A stretch of DNA of 64,000 nt, from NCBI RefSeq assembly GCF_021130785.1, contig NC_060214.1, positions 104,772,001 through 104,836,000 of the forward strand, written 5' to 3'. Every line of letters begins with the position of its first letter. Within the stretch, counting starts at the first letter, position 1. Both the position numbers and the translations under genes were made by a program. The notes beneath the pieces were generated by a model, which worked only from the letters and a program-made list of their open reading frames with translations, had not been told where the DNA came from and made no database searches. This document shows positions 1-10,301 of the stretch, piece by piece. The DNA comes from Homalodisca vitripennis. Taxonomy: Eukaryota > Arthropoda > Insecta > Hemiptera > Cicadellidae.

Positions 1-2969
1 AACTTAGTCTTAGGAGAAGAAATATAACTATATTCAACTATATTCCTTTGCAAGCTGTAAAATAAAATTCATCCTATATAATTGGTTTTTCTATTTAAAA
101 ATTTACTGTATAATATATATAAGTATAATATATGTATAATATACAGATGTCTTGAATGACAGGCCATATTTACGGTATGAAAACTATTACTCTCATTTAC
201 GGACAGAGCACGTGAGGTTTTTTCTGGTAGGCAGGTTGTCTCAACAGACATCAGTACAAAAAACATAACCAGTAACAAGTAATAGGGTCGTATAAATATT
301 CAGAGTATAAAAATAAAGGAACAGTAAAGTTAATATCTAGACTGTTTTACTATTTACAGATCGGTACTTTGAATACTTAGTTCCATTATAAATTACAAGG
401 AAGCTGGCTTTCAAAATGTTTATGATACATCCTGAAAGAATTAAAACAACTACCTCAGAAGCTATTGTTTTGCTAATAAGTGCTGTGAAATCAATTATAA
501 TAAATGTTTAATAGAATATAGAATGTTAAGTGTACAATCACCGAACATGTTACAGTTAACATTCAAACATTGATTAAGGAGATGTACTACAAAAAATTAC
601 ATTACACTAAAATGAAGTTACACTACAATAAAATATAACGACCCGGAGTAAAGTACAATACTCAAGGGTTGTATTATGGTGTATAGATGACGTCATGACA
701 GAACCACCGCAGAACGTATTATCCTATGAGGTATTCAAGAGACGTCCTTGATTAAGATGATGTTTGCCTTATCCTCCCCTCTCTCAACCCAACACTGTAT
801 TGTTCAGTTCCGTTCCTGTTCGGAGGTTAATTGCTGGTTTACTGTATTATGATGGGTTATTTTGTGTACATATTGTTGATATTTACACTATTGTTGGAAA
901 TATTTTGGTATATAACTAAATATGTGTAAATATTCTCTAAAATAATACGATTTATGCGCTTTGTTTGGCGACTGTCTGTCAGGATTTTAATAAACTACAA
1001 GAAATATTAAAATGTAATTTGTTTAAGCTTTACCTGAAATATTCATTATTCAAACAATACAACAAGAAAGCGCTTTATAGAAACACAGTTTTGGCTTTTA
1101 AAATATCATATAGCAGTACAATAATATTAAAGTACTAGCATATAAACAAAGTCAGTTTGTTTACAAATTAATTTATTCTTCAGTCTTCATAATTACCCTA
1201 AGTTTTAAGTTTATAAGTTGGTTCTTTATATGGAAAGAGATATATTCTGCAATCCCTTCGGTCTATGACGGGTCGATTTGCCTAAGTCTTTCCTTTCGAA
1301 AATCTGCTAAAATATTATTTATGAAAACCGCGTATGAAATGCTTACATGCTGCATAACTCACGAGATTTAACCTTGAATGAGCCTCAATGCCTTAAAGAG
1401 AGCCTCTCTTTTAAGGAGGAAGGCTCAAATCACGATACTTCATAGCATAAAAATAAATTATTATTAGTTGTAGAAAGTTCCATTTATTATTAATGTTATT
1501 AGTTATACGGGAGATAAATCACTTCACAGACAGTCCTAGTGCTTACTTGTGACATGTTTCAATTTGTAGCATTGTACGAGTTATCTCTTGTGTAACTAAT
1601 ATAATCCGATTTTGTACATGCTGTCACTGATGAGCATAATGAGCAATAATAAGTCGAAAAACCTATTAGATATGTCATCTATACACACTTATAATAGTTT
1701 TAGTGTTCCGGACGGAATAAACAAGCAAGAGAGGGAAATGAGGAAGGTCCATAAAGCTAGCAGGTGTACTCAATTTATAAAGGCTCTTGATAACGCTGGA
1801 CCTATCGTGTACACACGCTGTTACAGATTTAGCCGTAAAAACTGTGTGAAACATTTTGTTCATTGCGAGTGGAAATGGTATACGCTTGACATTTATTTAT
1901 TTTAGGAGTCTTATGGATAGCGGTTTTGTATTGTAAACACAATCAATTTTGTTGTTTTGTATATTTTTCATATTGTATTATATATAAATGGACCACATAC
2001 TTTGGTAATTTTCTAAAACTGAAATGCAACGCGCTTACTTTAATATGCTTTAGTTACTATTACAGAAAATAAGGTCTGAGCCACACAATTGAATAAAGAA
2101 ATGAACTTATTGGAAACAAAAAATAATAACTTATGTCACAAAAAGATATAACATATAAAATTTCTCTTCACTGTGGTGAGGTATAAAAAGCTCACACATA
2201 TGGATGATAATACATTAATAATAAAAAAATATATATATATTTTTATAACGCTACTATCAAATTTATTTCTGGTACGAAACCAGTCAAAAATAATAGTTTT
2301 TAACATACATTTACAGTTAAACAATGTTTACACTAAGTCTACCAATTTAAATATCGAAAGCACATAGAAGTGAAGTAATTATCCACAAACAATAAAACGG
2401 TAAATAAAGCTTGAAAGTAGTAAAAAACGAGATACTTTACTATACCCTACTCCAAGCAACAAAAAGAAGTATAATCACCGGACTTCCCTATCTAACTTCA
2501 TATGAACTCCAACTCCGAATTTAGGTTTCCGCTTCATAAAATATGGATCACTTTCTGCTCTGTAAACCGACAAAACTAATATTACATTAATCTAGAGGAA
2601 CTGTGATCAGTGCTCTAAACGTCAAGCGCTCTCTCAAACTAAAATCAAGATAACTTTACTTTACTGCACTGCAGTATTTAACCATCGGGCTAAGGCCAAG
2701 GTTTAAATTTATCTAGTATTAATATTTTTGTCAACATCCATTTTAGCTGTCATATTTCAGACGGCACGATACATAATTATTAAACAATCAAATTAAATTA
2801 CGCCTTAAAGTAAAATGTGTAACTCAGTAACTTCGAAGGAATATTTTCAATGTTTTTGAGACAGTTAAAACCGTTATTACTCCAAATTGCAGCCTTCCAT
2901 CTTTAGACTGCTCACAGCTAGATTTCTATATTTTATTCGAATGTTATAGAAAAGTGAACAATTGTAATA
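1..2969. other. AT-rich DNA without a supported gene
   Basis: No open frame here has a recognisable domain, and none stands out from chance for this base composition. The longest, about 96 codons ending at 1905 on the plus strand, shows no motif, signal peptide or repeat I can name. A short hairpin is visible at 1391-1416 (CCTTAAAGAG against CTCTTTTAAGG). Confidence 0.6.
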
Positions 2970-3260
2970 CCACTAGCATTTACCCGCGGCTTCGCCCACA
3001 ACTTCTCTGCACCATTCCGTGTATTTTGTAGCTACCTCGAACTATTTTGCAACAACTGAATTATTTTAAACCAATGTGGAGGAAAAAATCAAATTCAAAG
3101 TAAAAGTATGTATGATGTAATATGATGTTTATAATGATGTACATTATATTTAAGATGTAACAACATGTATATAATATACATTATATACATCATTGAAAGT
3201 TGTATGTGGGTTTGACCATATTAAATTTTACAATAGTCCAAAAAATTATATCATTAAGTA
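2970..3260. repeat. Decayed dispersed repeat with ACCCGCGGCTTCGCCC signature
   Basis: The GC-rich string ACCCGCGGCTTCGCCC at 2982-2997 stands out in AT-rich DNA. The same motif, as I recall it, marks ends of dispersed retroelement families in many arthropod genomes. The following 250 bp are AT-rich and hold an imperfect inverted repeat (AATGATGTA near 3135 against TACATCATT near 3187). Family assignment is by memory of the motif only, and the right limit is uncertain. Confidence 0.4.
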
Positions 3261-3795
3261 ACAAATATGCCTTGGATCAATACTCTTCGAATTTTGTTAA
3301 TTTCACTTTCCATCCCACTAATATGTTGTTTACTTTCTTGTTATCCACCTAAAAACAATACATGTTTTTATAACATTCAGAAAGGCTACAATTTCAGCAT
3401 AGTTCATGATTGATTTCGATTAATATGTTACGATGCCAATAAATGGGCAATGTCCTTCTTATTTTTTAGGTGCCTACTTTGCTGAATGTTGACAAATCAA
3501 TCTTGATCAATTTTTAGCTGTTTTTAACTAACAAGGTGACGTGGAAAATTAATTTCCTCAAAAAAAATTTCACATTCTCTATATTGTGACTCTTTAGACA
3601 GCTTAAAACCTCTCTTAAATTTTCATAACATTACTATAAATTCATCGAGTATACAATGGAGTTATCTAAATGTGTCAAAACACACTTGTATTTTAAGTAT
3701 CGCAGCACAGAGTCCAAATAGACTGTTAACACTACACTGCCCACAAGCAGTCCATTTGATAGTCTTTTAAATTTATAGCTACTTAAGTAGCTATA
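3261..3795. other. AT-rich DNA, nothing recognised
   Basis: I see no coding, RNA or repeat signal in this stretch. Confidence 0.5.
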
Positions 3796-3927
3796 AATTC
3801 AACATTAATGTTGCAGTAAATGACGTTAGATGTTGACTTTCAGTGACAATTGTAATTTGGTAATTCAACATTAATGTTGCAGTAAATGACGTTAGATGTT
3901 GACTTTCAGTGACAATTGTAATTTGGT
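3796..3927. repeat. Exact 66-bp direct tandem duplication
   Basis: Copies at 3796-3861 and 3862-3927 are identical along their whole length and directly adjacent. Each starts AATTCAACATTAATGTTGCA and ends TAATTTGGT. Complete identity points to a recent slippage or template-switch event. Confidence 0.9.
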
Positions 3928-4024
3928 GATAGGCCTTAGTTATTTAAGGCCTACGCCAAGGCTTATGCCAGTTACATTAAAATACACATAAGCATTCAAA
4001 TGTTGATATCATGAATGTGGATCC

Positions 4025-4735
4025 CCTATAGGGTAATTCACGGCCTCAATTTTCGAGTTCAACTCTTTTTAAAAAATTACGAGTCTCTTATCACGAGTTT
4101 GATTTACAACTAAAAATGCAGGACTGTAAAACTCAATTAAACTTTATTCTATCACATCCTCGTGCAGCGGTTCTTTGATCATTCTTTTATCCTTACAATT
4201 TTGATAGGGTTGAGTGGATAGGGTAATACCATCGCCTTCTGCTTGTAATCAAAATCCAAAGTTTTACCCAAACGGTTAGTGAATACCTCTGGAATTTCTT
4301 CTATAACTTTTAAAACATGTTTTATGGACTCAGAGCGCCATATTTGGTAATGATGATTTACCTTGAATTTATTAGTTCTTATTGTTTTGAATTGAAACAA
4401 AATATTTGTTAGAGCTAAACTCAAATTTACGTAGATTATTCTTTAAGTCAATCAGTAAACCTGTGTCCTCAATAAAGTTATCTCCGAGTATTCCATTTTG
4501 TGACAAGTTTTTAATTACAATCATATTACTTTTCCAAGTCAGGTTATCAATTTCAATTTTTAGACCAACTTCCCGAAAACATTTAGTTTTTGATTGCCAA
4601 CGCTAATACATTGTACATTAGTGTCTGATAACGCCTTAACTATCTTAATTCGTATAAAAAGTAAAGCAGTCTCTCACTAATTAAAATAAAACTACTTTCA
4701 GTGTCTAAAAGAAATTTTACACTGATCTTACGTAT
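4025..4735 (-). pseudogene. Degraded Ty3/gypsy pol remnant (protease to start of RT)
   Basis: Read on the minus strand from 4735 down, scattered frames give the layout of a Ty3/gypsy polyprotein. First comes a protease active-site-like LLDTESS around 4697-4712, with Gly of the usual DTG/DSG changed to Glu. A GILGDNFIED segment follows near 4465-4497, matching the ILG-D-F motif at the end of retroviral-type proteases. Then comes the linker VFTNRLGKT near 4255-4290, and the N-terminal RT motifs PAFLVVNQTR and ELNSKIEAVNYP (4031-4110). Stops and frameshifts break the frame repeatedly, including one TAA between the last two RT motifs. Sequence below about 4025 no longer matches, so the RT palm, RNase H and integrase are missing. 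No LTRs or envelope gene were seen. The fragment is inactive. Confidence 0.7.
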
Positions 4736-6084
4736 TAAACTTACCAATAAACTTGGAAATTTAATATGTTGTTCAGCCTAGCGCTCTATCCAAATGACTG
4801 AAAAGTTTTTTATTTATATCGCCTACTTGGGTTATTTAAATACGTAAAAATGCCAACGCCGATAACGATCGAAGGCAATAGAATTGCATTTGAGCTTCTT
4901 TTTTGCAAAATGTTTTATATCTTCAGGCGAACGTGACTCCATATTGCAGGAGTCAAGTCTGTGACAGCGTTATATTCCAGAGGCTGCACCAAGAGGAAGG
5001 TGAATTGGAAATTTCAACATTCAGACAATAATTCTACAACCCTTAAATCCCTAAATGTGTTTTACTGTAAATTTCTGGCATTTTTCTTACTTGATAAGCC
5101 TTGAAACGTATGCCTGAATAAAATAAATAGTTCTATTTTTTTACAAATATGTCCAGTACGAGATTTTCCGTTTGCTAAACTAGAGCATTACTGTTTATTC
5201 GGTCGAACAGTGATTGAGTAAACCTGCCGTGTTTGGACGGCTGGATTTAATTTTCTTCAAAGCGATGGGTTTCCGGGAAAGCTTCTTTGCTATACCTTGG
5301 AATAAGCAGCTTTGGGGTCAATGTTAGATGTTTTCATTCAATGCAAGGACATGTACAATTTACTTAACTAGCACTTACTATTTCAAGGGGATGCTTATTC
5401 AGCCCCACAACCATGTACGTGAGCCATGAATATTCACCCTCTCACCTCAATGGAAGCTTATTCAGCGCTCGGACATGGTGAGCGCGATAAATAACACATT
5501 TCATGACGTCATGTATAGATGGATTCTATATCCGCAAGTACAGTCGTAACCTTCACTACTGAACATCAAAAACAACTTACCCTCTTTTCCTTACCTCATG
5601 GTCGAATGAACAGTGGTTTGATATGAGTGCTTACGAATGATCTTTTGAACTAGTATATGGGTAGTAGAAATATTTTAACCTTATGATAAAAAATGGGAAT
5701 GGTTCCAAACATAAATAATTCAATTACAGAATCTTACTCAACTCGAGCTTTGAAAATTACAAGAAACCTAGCCATGAGTGGTGTGGTGTCGTATGAACAT
5801 GGCTGTTACAACCCATTAGTTAACCGTTAGTTAACCGGGATTAGTTAACCGTCTTCAGTAACGATAAATTCAACTACAACTTATACCATAACTGGTAACA
5901 ATGAACATTGGTAAAAATACCTTTGAAGTAAATTAAATATATCACATTGCAAAACAAAATAATTAGGCTTTTAATTAAGTAGCCATTACCCTAAAATATT
6001 ACATCAGATACATAAGCATAATCGCACTAGGTAAAAGTTTCAGTATGTGTAGTTCAAACATCTGATAGAAAGCGGTTAAAAAAA
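4736..6084. other. AT-rich DNA, nothing recognised
   Basis: No gene, RNA or repeat could be supported. The tandem motif GTTAACCG-TTAGTTAACCG near 5819-5850 is a short local duplication. Confidence 0.5.
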
Positions 6085-6310
6085 TTATCTCTCGATTTTG
6101 GCTGAGCGTCAGCGAAGCATATAGCTTGGGTGGCTGGAACATTGTTTGTCTGCCCTTCTGTCTATCCGAACGATATCTAGAGAACCAACTTTAAATTAAG
6201 CTTTTATATAAGTAATATAGGTTTCGATGATGGTATTGAAAAATCACAGATAAATATCCACGTGGTGTGGTATGCTCTTACATTGCTTAGTTATTACTCA
6301 GTATTGTATT
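6085..6310 (+). repeat. Dispersed repeat, GGCTGAGCGTYAGC family
   Basis: Contains TTTGGCTGAGCGTCAGCGAA (6099-6118), followed by a GTCTGTCTATCCGA-type stretch and a CACGTGGTGTGG segment near 6260. Related segments with the same core lie near 16155, 21115, 21412, 45080, 45264, 45417 and the matching copy-B sites. It looks like a short interspersed element rather than unique DNA. The class is unknown and no RNA polymerase III boxes were found. Confidence 0.5.
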
Positions 6311-6433
6311 ACTTAAACCCCTCTACCATACATGGATCTCGGCGTGGCCAACTTGGTTCGTCTGCCCATGAGATTGATTGTTGTTTTATTATTGCTCTTG
6401 TTGGTCACCGAACGAATATTTGAATTTTTATTC

Positions 6434-6447
6434 AGTCCTCTGCTCCC
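6434..6447 (+). repeat. Left target-site duplication of R1-like element
   Basis: AGTCCTCTGCTCCC, identical to 8467-8480. The bases just outside the match differ on both sides, so the repeat is exactly 14 bp. Confidence 0.75.
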
Positions 6448-8143
6448 TTCCCCTTGATAGATGGTATAAAAGGAGAAATAATAAAGAGAGTATATGAAAC
6501 TATAAAAGAAAGCATGTTAAGAGCAATGAATTTGATGATCAGTCAAAGGATTTTTCCGGAAGTCTGGAAAGAAGGAAACTTGAAGGTGTTTTTGAAAGGA
6601 GAAGGGAAAGATCCATCTGAGGTGAGATCCTATAGACCTGTGACCCTGTTGCCTGTCCTAGGCAAGGTTGCTGAAAGAATGATTGTAAATCGACTGGGAA
6701 GAAGATTACGAGAGGAGGGAAAATAAAGTATGGAACAGTATGGATACCGAGAAGGAGTGGGGACGATTGATGTCCTAAGACGGCTCAGAGATGAGATTTA
6801 AGAGACGGAGGAGAAGATCGTTGTTGGATTTTTTATGGGCATAACGGGGGCCTTTGATGGAGCGTGGTGGCCCAGGATTATTGAACAACTAAGGAGATGG
6901 AATTGTCCTAGAAACTTAATACAAGTAATCAGAAACTATTTTTCTGGTAGAAAACTGAATTTCGAACAATCAAAGACAAAGGTTGGAAAGATAGTGGAAA
7001 GAGAATGCCCCCAGGGATCGGTTCTTGGACCGCTCCTTTGGGCGGTATTATTTGACGGATTGTTGAAACTTGATTTGGGTGAGAGAGTACAAATACTTGC
7101 GTATGCAGACGATGCTCTCGTACTGGTGAGAGGAAAAAGCAGGAGGGAAGTGGAGGCCAAAACGAAGATAGCTATGGAAAGGACAATAAAATGGCTCAGA
7201 GAAAGCAAATTGGCGCTTTCAGAACAAAAAACTGTTGCAGTTGTGCTGAAAGGAAAGATGGAGAGAAGACCTGTGATTGAAGTGGAAGAAAGGAGACTTA
7301 AAATGGACAGAAAGACTACATATCTGGGAGTTGTAATAGGAGAAAGAATGAGGTTTGTAGAACATGTTACACGGACAAGGCAAAAAGTATTAAACCTGAT
7401 GGGAGCGATCAGGAGGCTTTTAAAGGCGGAGAAAGGGTTACCCGATTCGCAGATGATGGTGATTTACAAAGGGGTGTTTCAACCCATAATTTTGTATGGT
7501 TGCGAACTGTGGGGGGAAAATATGAATAGGAAAGAAGTAGCAAGAGTAAGATCGATGCAAAGATCGATGATTCTAAGAGCTATCAAAGGATACTCCACAG
7601 TGTCGCACGAGGCAGCAAGGGTGGTAGCAGGAATTTTGCCGATAGACCTGACAATTAAGATGAGAATTGAAATAAGAAGAATTAAAGAAGAAGGAGGAGA
7701 TGTGGAGAGTGCTAAGAAAGAGTGGAAAGAAATGATGTTAGATGAATGGCAATTGAGATGGGAGAGAACTGAGAAAGGAAGAGAGACTTATAAGTATTTT
7801 CCGGATGTGAGAGAAAGAATAAATTCGAAGATAAGTCTTAACCATTATATGGTACAGAGTGTTACTGGACACGGAAACTATAAAGAAAAACTGATGAAGT
7901 TTAGATTGTGTGAAACGGATAGATGCAGATGCGGAGAGAGAGAAAATGCTTGGCATGTAATAAAGGATTGTGTAAGATCAAGATGAAAGACAAGAATTAG
8001 TACGAAAATTACAAGAAAGAAGTTTGAGCTTTGAGAGAGAGAACTTGGTTAAAGATGAAGAAGTGAGGAAATGTTTTAAGGAGATGGTAACCAGAATTGG
8101 AAGAAGGAAGGAGAAGGAAGATGATGAAGGAGGAAGAAGGTGA
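6448..8143 (+). pseudogene. R1-clade ORF2 reverse transcriptase, broken
   Basis: Frame 1 encodes RT motifs in order: YRPVTLLPVLGKVAERM (near 6630-6680), motif A region GITGAFDGAWWP (6838-6873), PQGSVLGPLL (7009-7038), AYADDALVLV (7099-7128) and the thumb-side TYLGVVIGERM. The C-terminal Cys/His cluster CRCGERENAWHVIKDC (7927-7974) is typical of R1-like ORF2 proteins. GAFD-AWW is an R1/TRAS/SART signature. In-frame TAA codons occur at 6724 and 6799. The frame ends at a TGA (7984), but the adjacent frame 2 carries a plausible C-terminus from 7985 to a TGA at 8141, so a frameshift lies near 7985. The motif A position that is normally Asp before the GAFD box reads Gly, so the enzyme would be inactive even without the stops. 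The N-terminal endonuclease and ORF1 are absent. Confidence 0.85.
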
Positions 8144-8391
8144 GAAAGATGAAGAGAATATCCAAGATGAAAAGAAATAATCTGAAAGATGCATACCCAA
8201 AATTAAAAATCAAGAAAGAAGATAAAGAAGGCAATAATGAAATAATGAATTAAATTAATGAAGAAGAAAGAAGATGAATAAAGAAGAGTAAGAAGAAAGA
8301 GAAGAAAGAAGATGAAGTAAGAAGACGAAGAAAGAAGAAGAATGATATAAGAAGAGAAAGATACAAAATTAAAGAAGAAAATTCCGATGAT

Positions 8392-8415
8392 CCCAGACAT
8401 ACAAGGGTGTCTGGG
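8392..8415 (+). other. Perfect 8-bp hairpin in 3' end of R1-like element
   Basis: CCCAGACA (8392-8399) and TGTCTGGG (8408-8415) are perfect complements around an 8-nt loop, about 50 bp before the 3' target-site duplication. Non-LTR elements often carry 3' structures recognised by their RT; that role is an inference here. Confidence 0.6.
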
Positions 8416-8466
8416 GGAGGGGACACGTGGTAGGAGGAAAAGAAGGAGAACTGGGAGTAAAGGAAG

Positions 8467-8480
8467 AGTCCTCTGCTCCC
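8467..8480 (+). repeat. Right target-site duplication of R1-like element
   Basis: Second copy of AGTCCTCTGCTCCC, directly after the G/A-rich 3' end of the element. Confidence 0.75.
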
Positions 8481-9773
8481 ATTGTTTGGTTTGATGGGGA
8501 TTAATTATCCGACCATACCCCAAGTTACATCTGAAGCGCTTACTTCTGGCTAGTGTATAACTGTCAGTATAACCTACACTCGGAACAGCAAAAACCAATA
8601 GAACCTTACTTAAGGGCAACCAGATGTATGTCCAGCAGAGGTATGTCACAATCGGCAAATGACGAGGTATTTGGGGGGAAAAGTGCTGGTCGATGTCTTG
8701 CTTGCTGCAAGGATTGACTTTAAGACTTTGTGGTTTTTCCTTAGTGTGTTAAAGGTGTTTCCAAGCTTAAATATGAGGGAGAATTATCTCCTCTGCCTGT
8801 CTTGAATCAATGAGGCTGCAACAGAGTTAGTCTCTCCTTCTTCCAAGGTGACAAATGTTGTACCCGCTTCACTCAGGGAATCTTGACAAGAGGCGGCTTC
8901 TACCACAAGCCATAGTGGTGGTAGACCTGTCTCTTCTTGTCACTCCGGAAACAAGTGGAAAGGTTCGATAAGCAATAAGTACTACGAGGGTTTTTTCAGC
9001 TTCTTGTCCTAAGTGTAAAAGATATCGTGAAAATACTAAAAAATAAACTTATCAAGTGCTTGCATAAATTCTTTAAATTATTTATTCTGCGATTTTCTCT
9101 TTGTTTATTGTTACCTAAAATATAATTATAATACCTTCGCTAAAGATCAGCCAAATCTCTCATCATCGTTGCAATGCGTGCAGGAATGTGACTTATAATG
9201 ATATTATTTAGTATTAAATCGTGTTTGTAAATTTTACAAGTTTATTTAGGTATTAATTTCATCTTTGCTAAAATATATGATCTAAAAATAACATAAAAAT
9301 CTCCTATTTTCAAGTTAATATAATGAGATTATACTTATTATCTCCGTGGCAGATATAAAATGTATCTCGTCAAGGTGTGCCTCCTATACTTGACCTTGCC
9401 CATACTTTCATTTCGGACTAGAAATTGGTGGCCACAATGAATACTCCACTTGGCTCTTCTATCATATTAAGTTAATGATTTATTTACCATCTCTTACCTC
9501 TCTTTTTCATAAAACAATTGGTATTAATAACCATTTTCGAACAGCCCTATGTAATGGTATCTAATATTTCTGATTCCGATACGTATTACGTTAAAAAATT
9601 GTTCCAAGAATAACATTCTTTTAATATTTTAATTTTTGTGGAGGTCCATCTTCAGGTAATAATTTTAAAACTTTTCATAATAAAATTCCACTTGAACAGA
9701 TGAGTTTAAGGGACAAAGCTGTATAACAATTCATGCTTTATTTGATTTTTAGGCTAGCTACTATCACATTTGT

Positions 9774-9775
<2 letters not shown>
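8481..9775. other. Non-coding stretch; richer in GC up to about 8990
   Basis: 8481-8990 is less AT-rich than the surroundings and holds a nested inverted repeat at 8884-8942: TGACAAGA against TCTTGTCA outside, CTACCAC against GTGGTAG inside. No protein frame is recognisable. 8990-9775 is plain AT-rich DNA. Confidence 0.5.

Positions 9776-9818
<43 letters not shown>
9776..9818 (+). repeat. (GT)n microsatellite
   Basis: Uninterrupted alternating T and G for about 43 bp. Confidence 0.95.
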
Positions 9819-9820
<2 letters not shown>

Positions 9821-10301
9821 ATATTATATCTGCAATATTAACTAAGTCAGAGCATTTAGATCGCTAGTATCGTTTAAGAATATTTTATAACATTTATTAT
9901 AAATAATAATTTCTTCAATCAAAACTCTCTAAAGGTTTTAGTTTTAAGCTTCAATCAGTATACTTGTAACATAAGTAAATTGTATAAAATACCGAAAAGA
10001 TTTTTGGCTGTAAGCTAGAAAATGAAACAGATTATTAGTTTTCATATTAGAAATGTTTTGGGTGTAATTCTAATGAAATTTCCAACTTTAGCTATGTTTT
10101 GCTAGGAACATGTGATTTAAAAGATAAGGTTAGTTACAAAACCTAAATGATACTTCCAAAATCCTTACCCGACTATTACTTGAGGAAGATATATAGAGGA
10201 AATATGTGGAGAAAGTAACGTGTTTGAGAGGTGACTGGGAAGCAAAAAGTGAGGGAAGAGGTTGAGGTAATAATCTGTTTAGTAAGGGTAGTGGTGGAAT
10301 G
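9819..10301. other. AT-rich DNA leading into the satellite
   Basis: Nothing recognised. The last 100 bp are unrelated G-rich sequence before the first monomer. Confidence 0.5.

Larger units (their letters stand above)
6448..8466 (+). mobile_element. 5'-truncated R1-like non-LTR retrotransposon
   Basis: The element is bounded by a perfect 14-bp direct repeat. It starts inside the ORF2 reverse transcriptase and runs through the C-terminal cysteine-rich region into a very purine-rich 3' part (about 8144-8390), a hairpin (8392-8415) and a G/A-rich end with no poly(A). The truncated 5' end and the target-site duplication fit target-primed reverse transcription. R1 of the 28S rDNA is known for a 14-bp duplication, but the flanks here do not look like 28S rRNA. 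The copy is dead by stops, a frameshift and a lost catalytic residue. Confidence 0.8.

Noticed and set aside
1612..1905. 97-codon plus-strand frame
   Set aside because: No motif, and a few frames of this length are expected by chance in 64 kb at this base composition.
4025..4735. Endogenous retrovirus (errantivirus)
   Set aside because: No envelope frame or LTRs; only a protease-RT fragment of a Ty3/gypsy-type element.
8203..8658. 151-codon minus-strand frame
   Set aside because: It is the complement of the purine-rich 3' region of the R1-like element, giving Ser/Phe/Leu-rich low-complexity translation.
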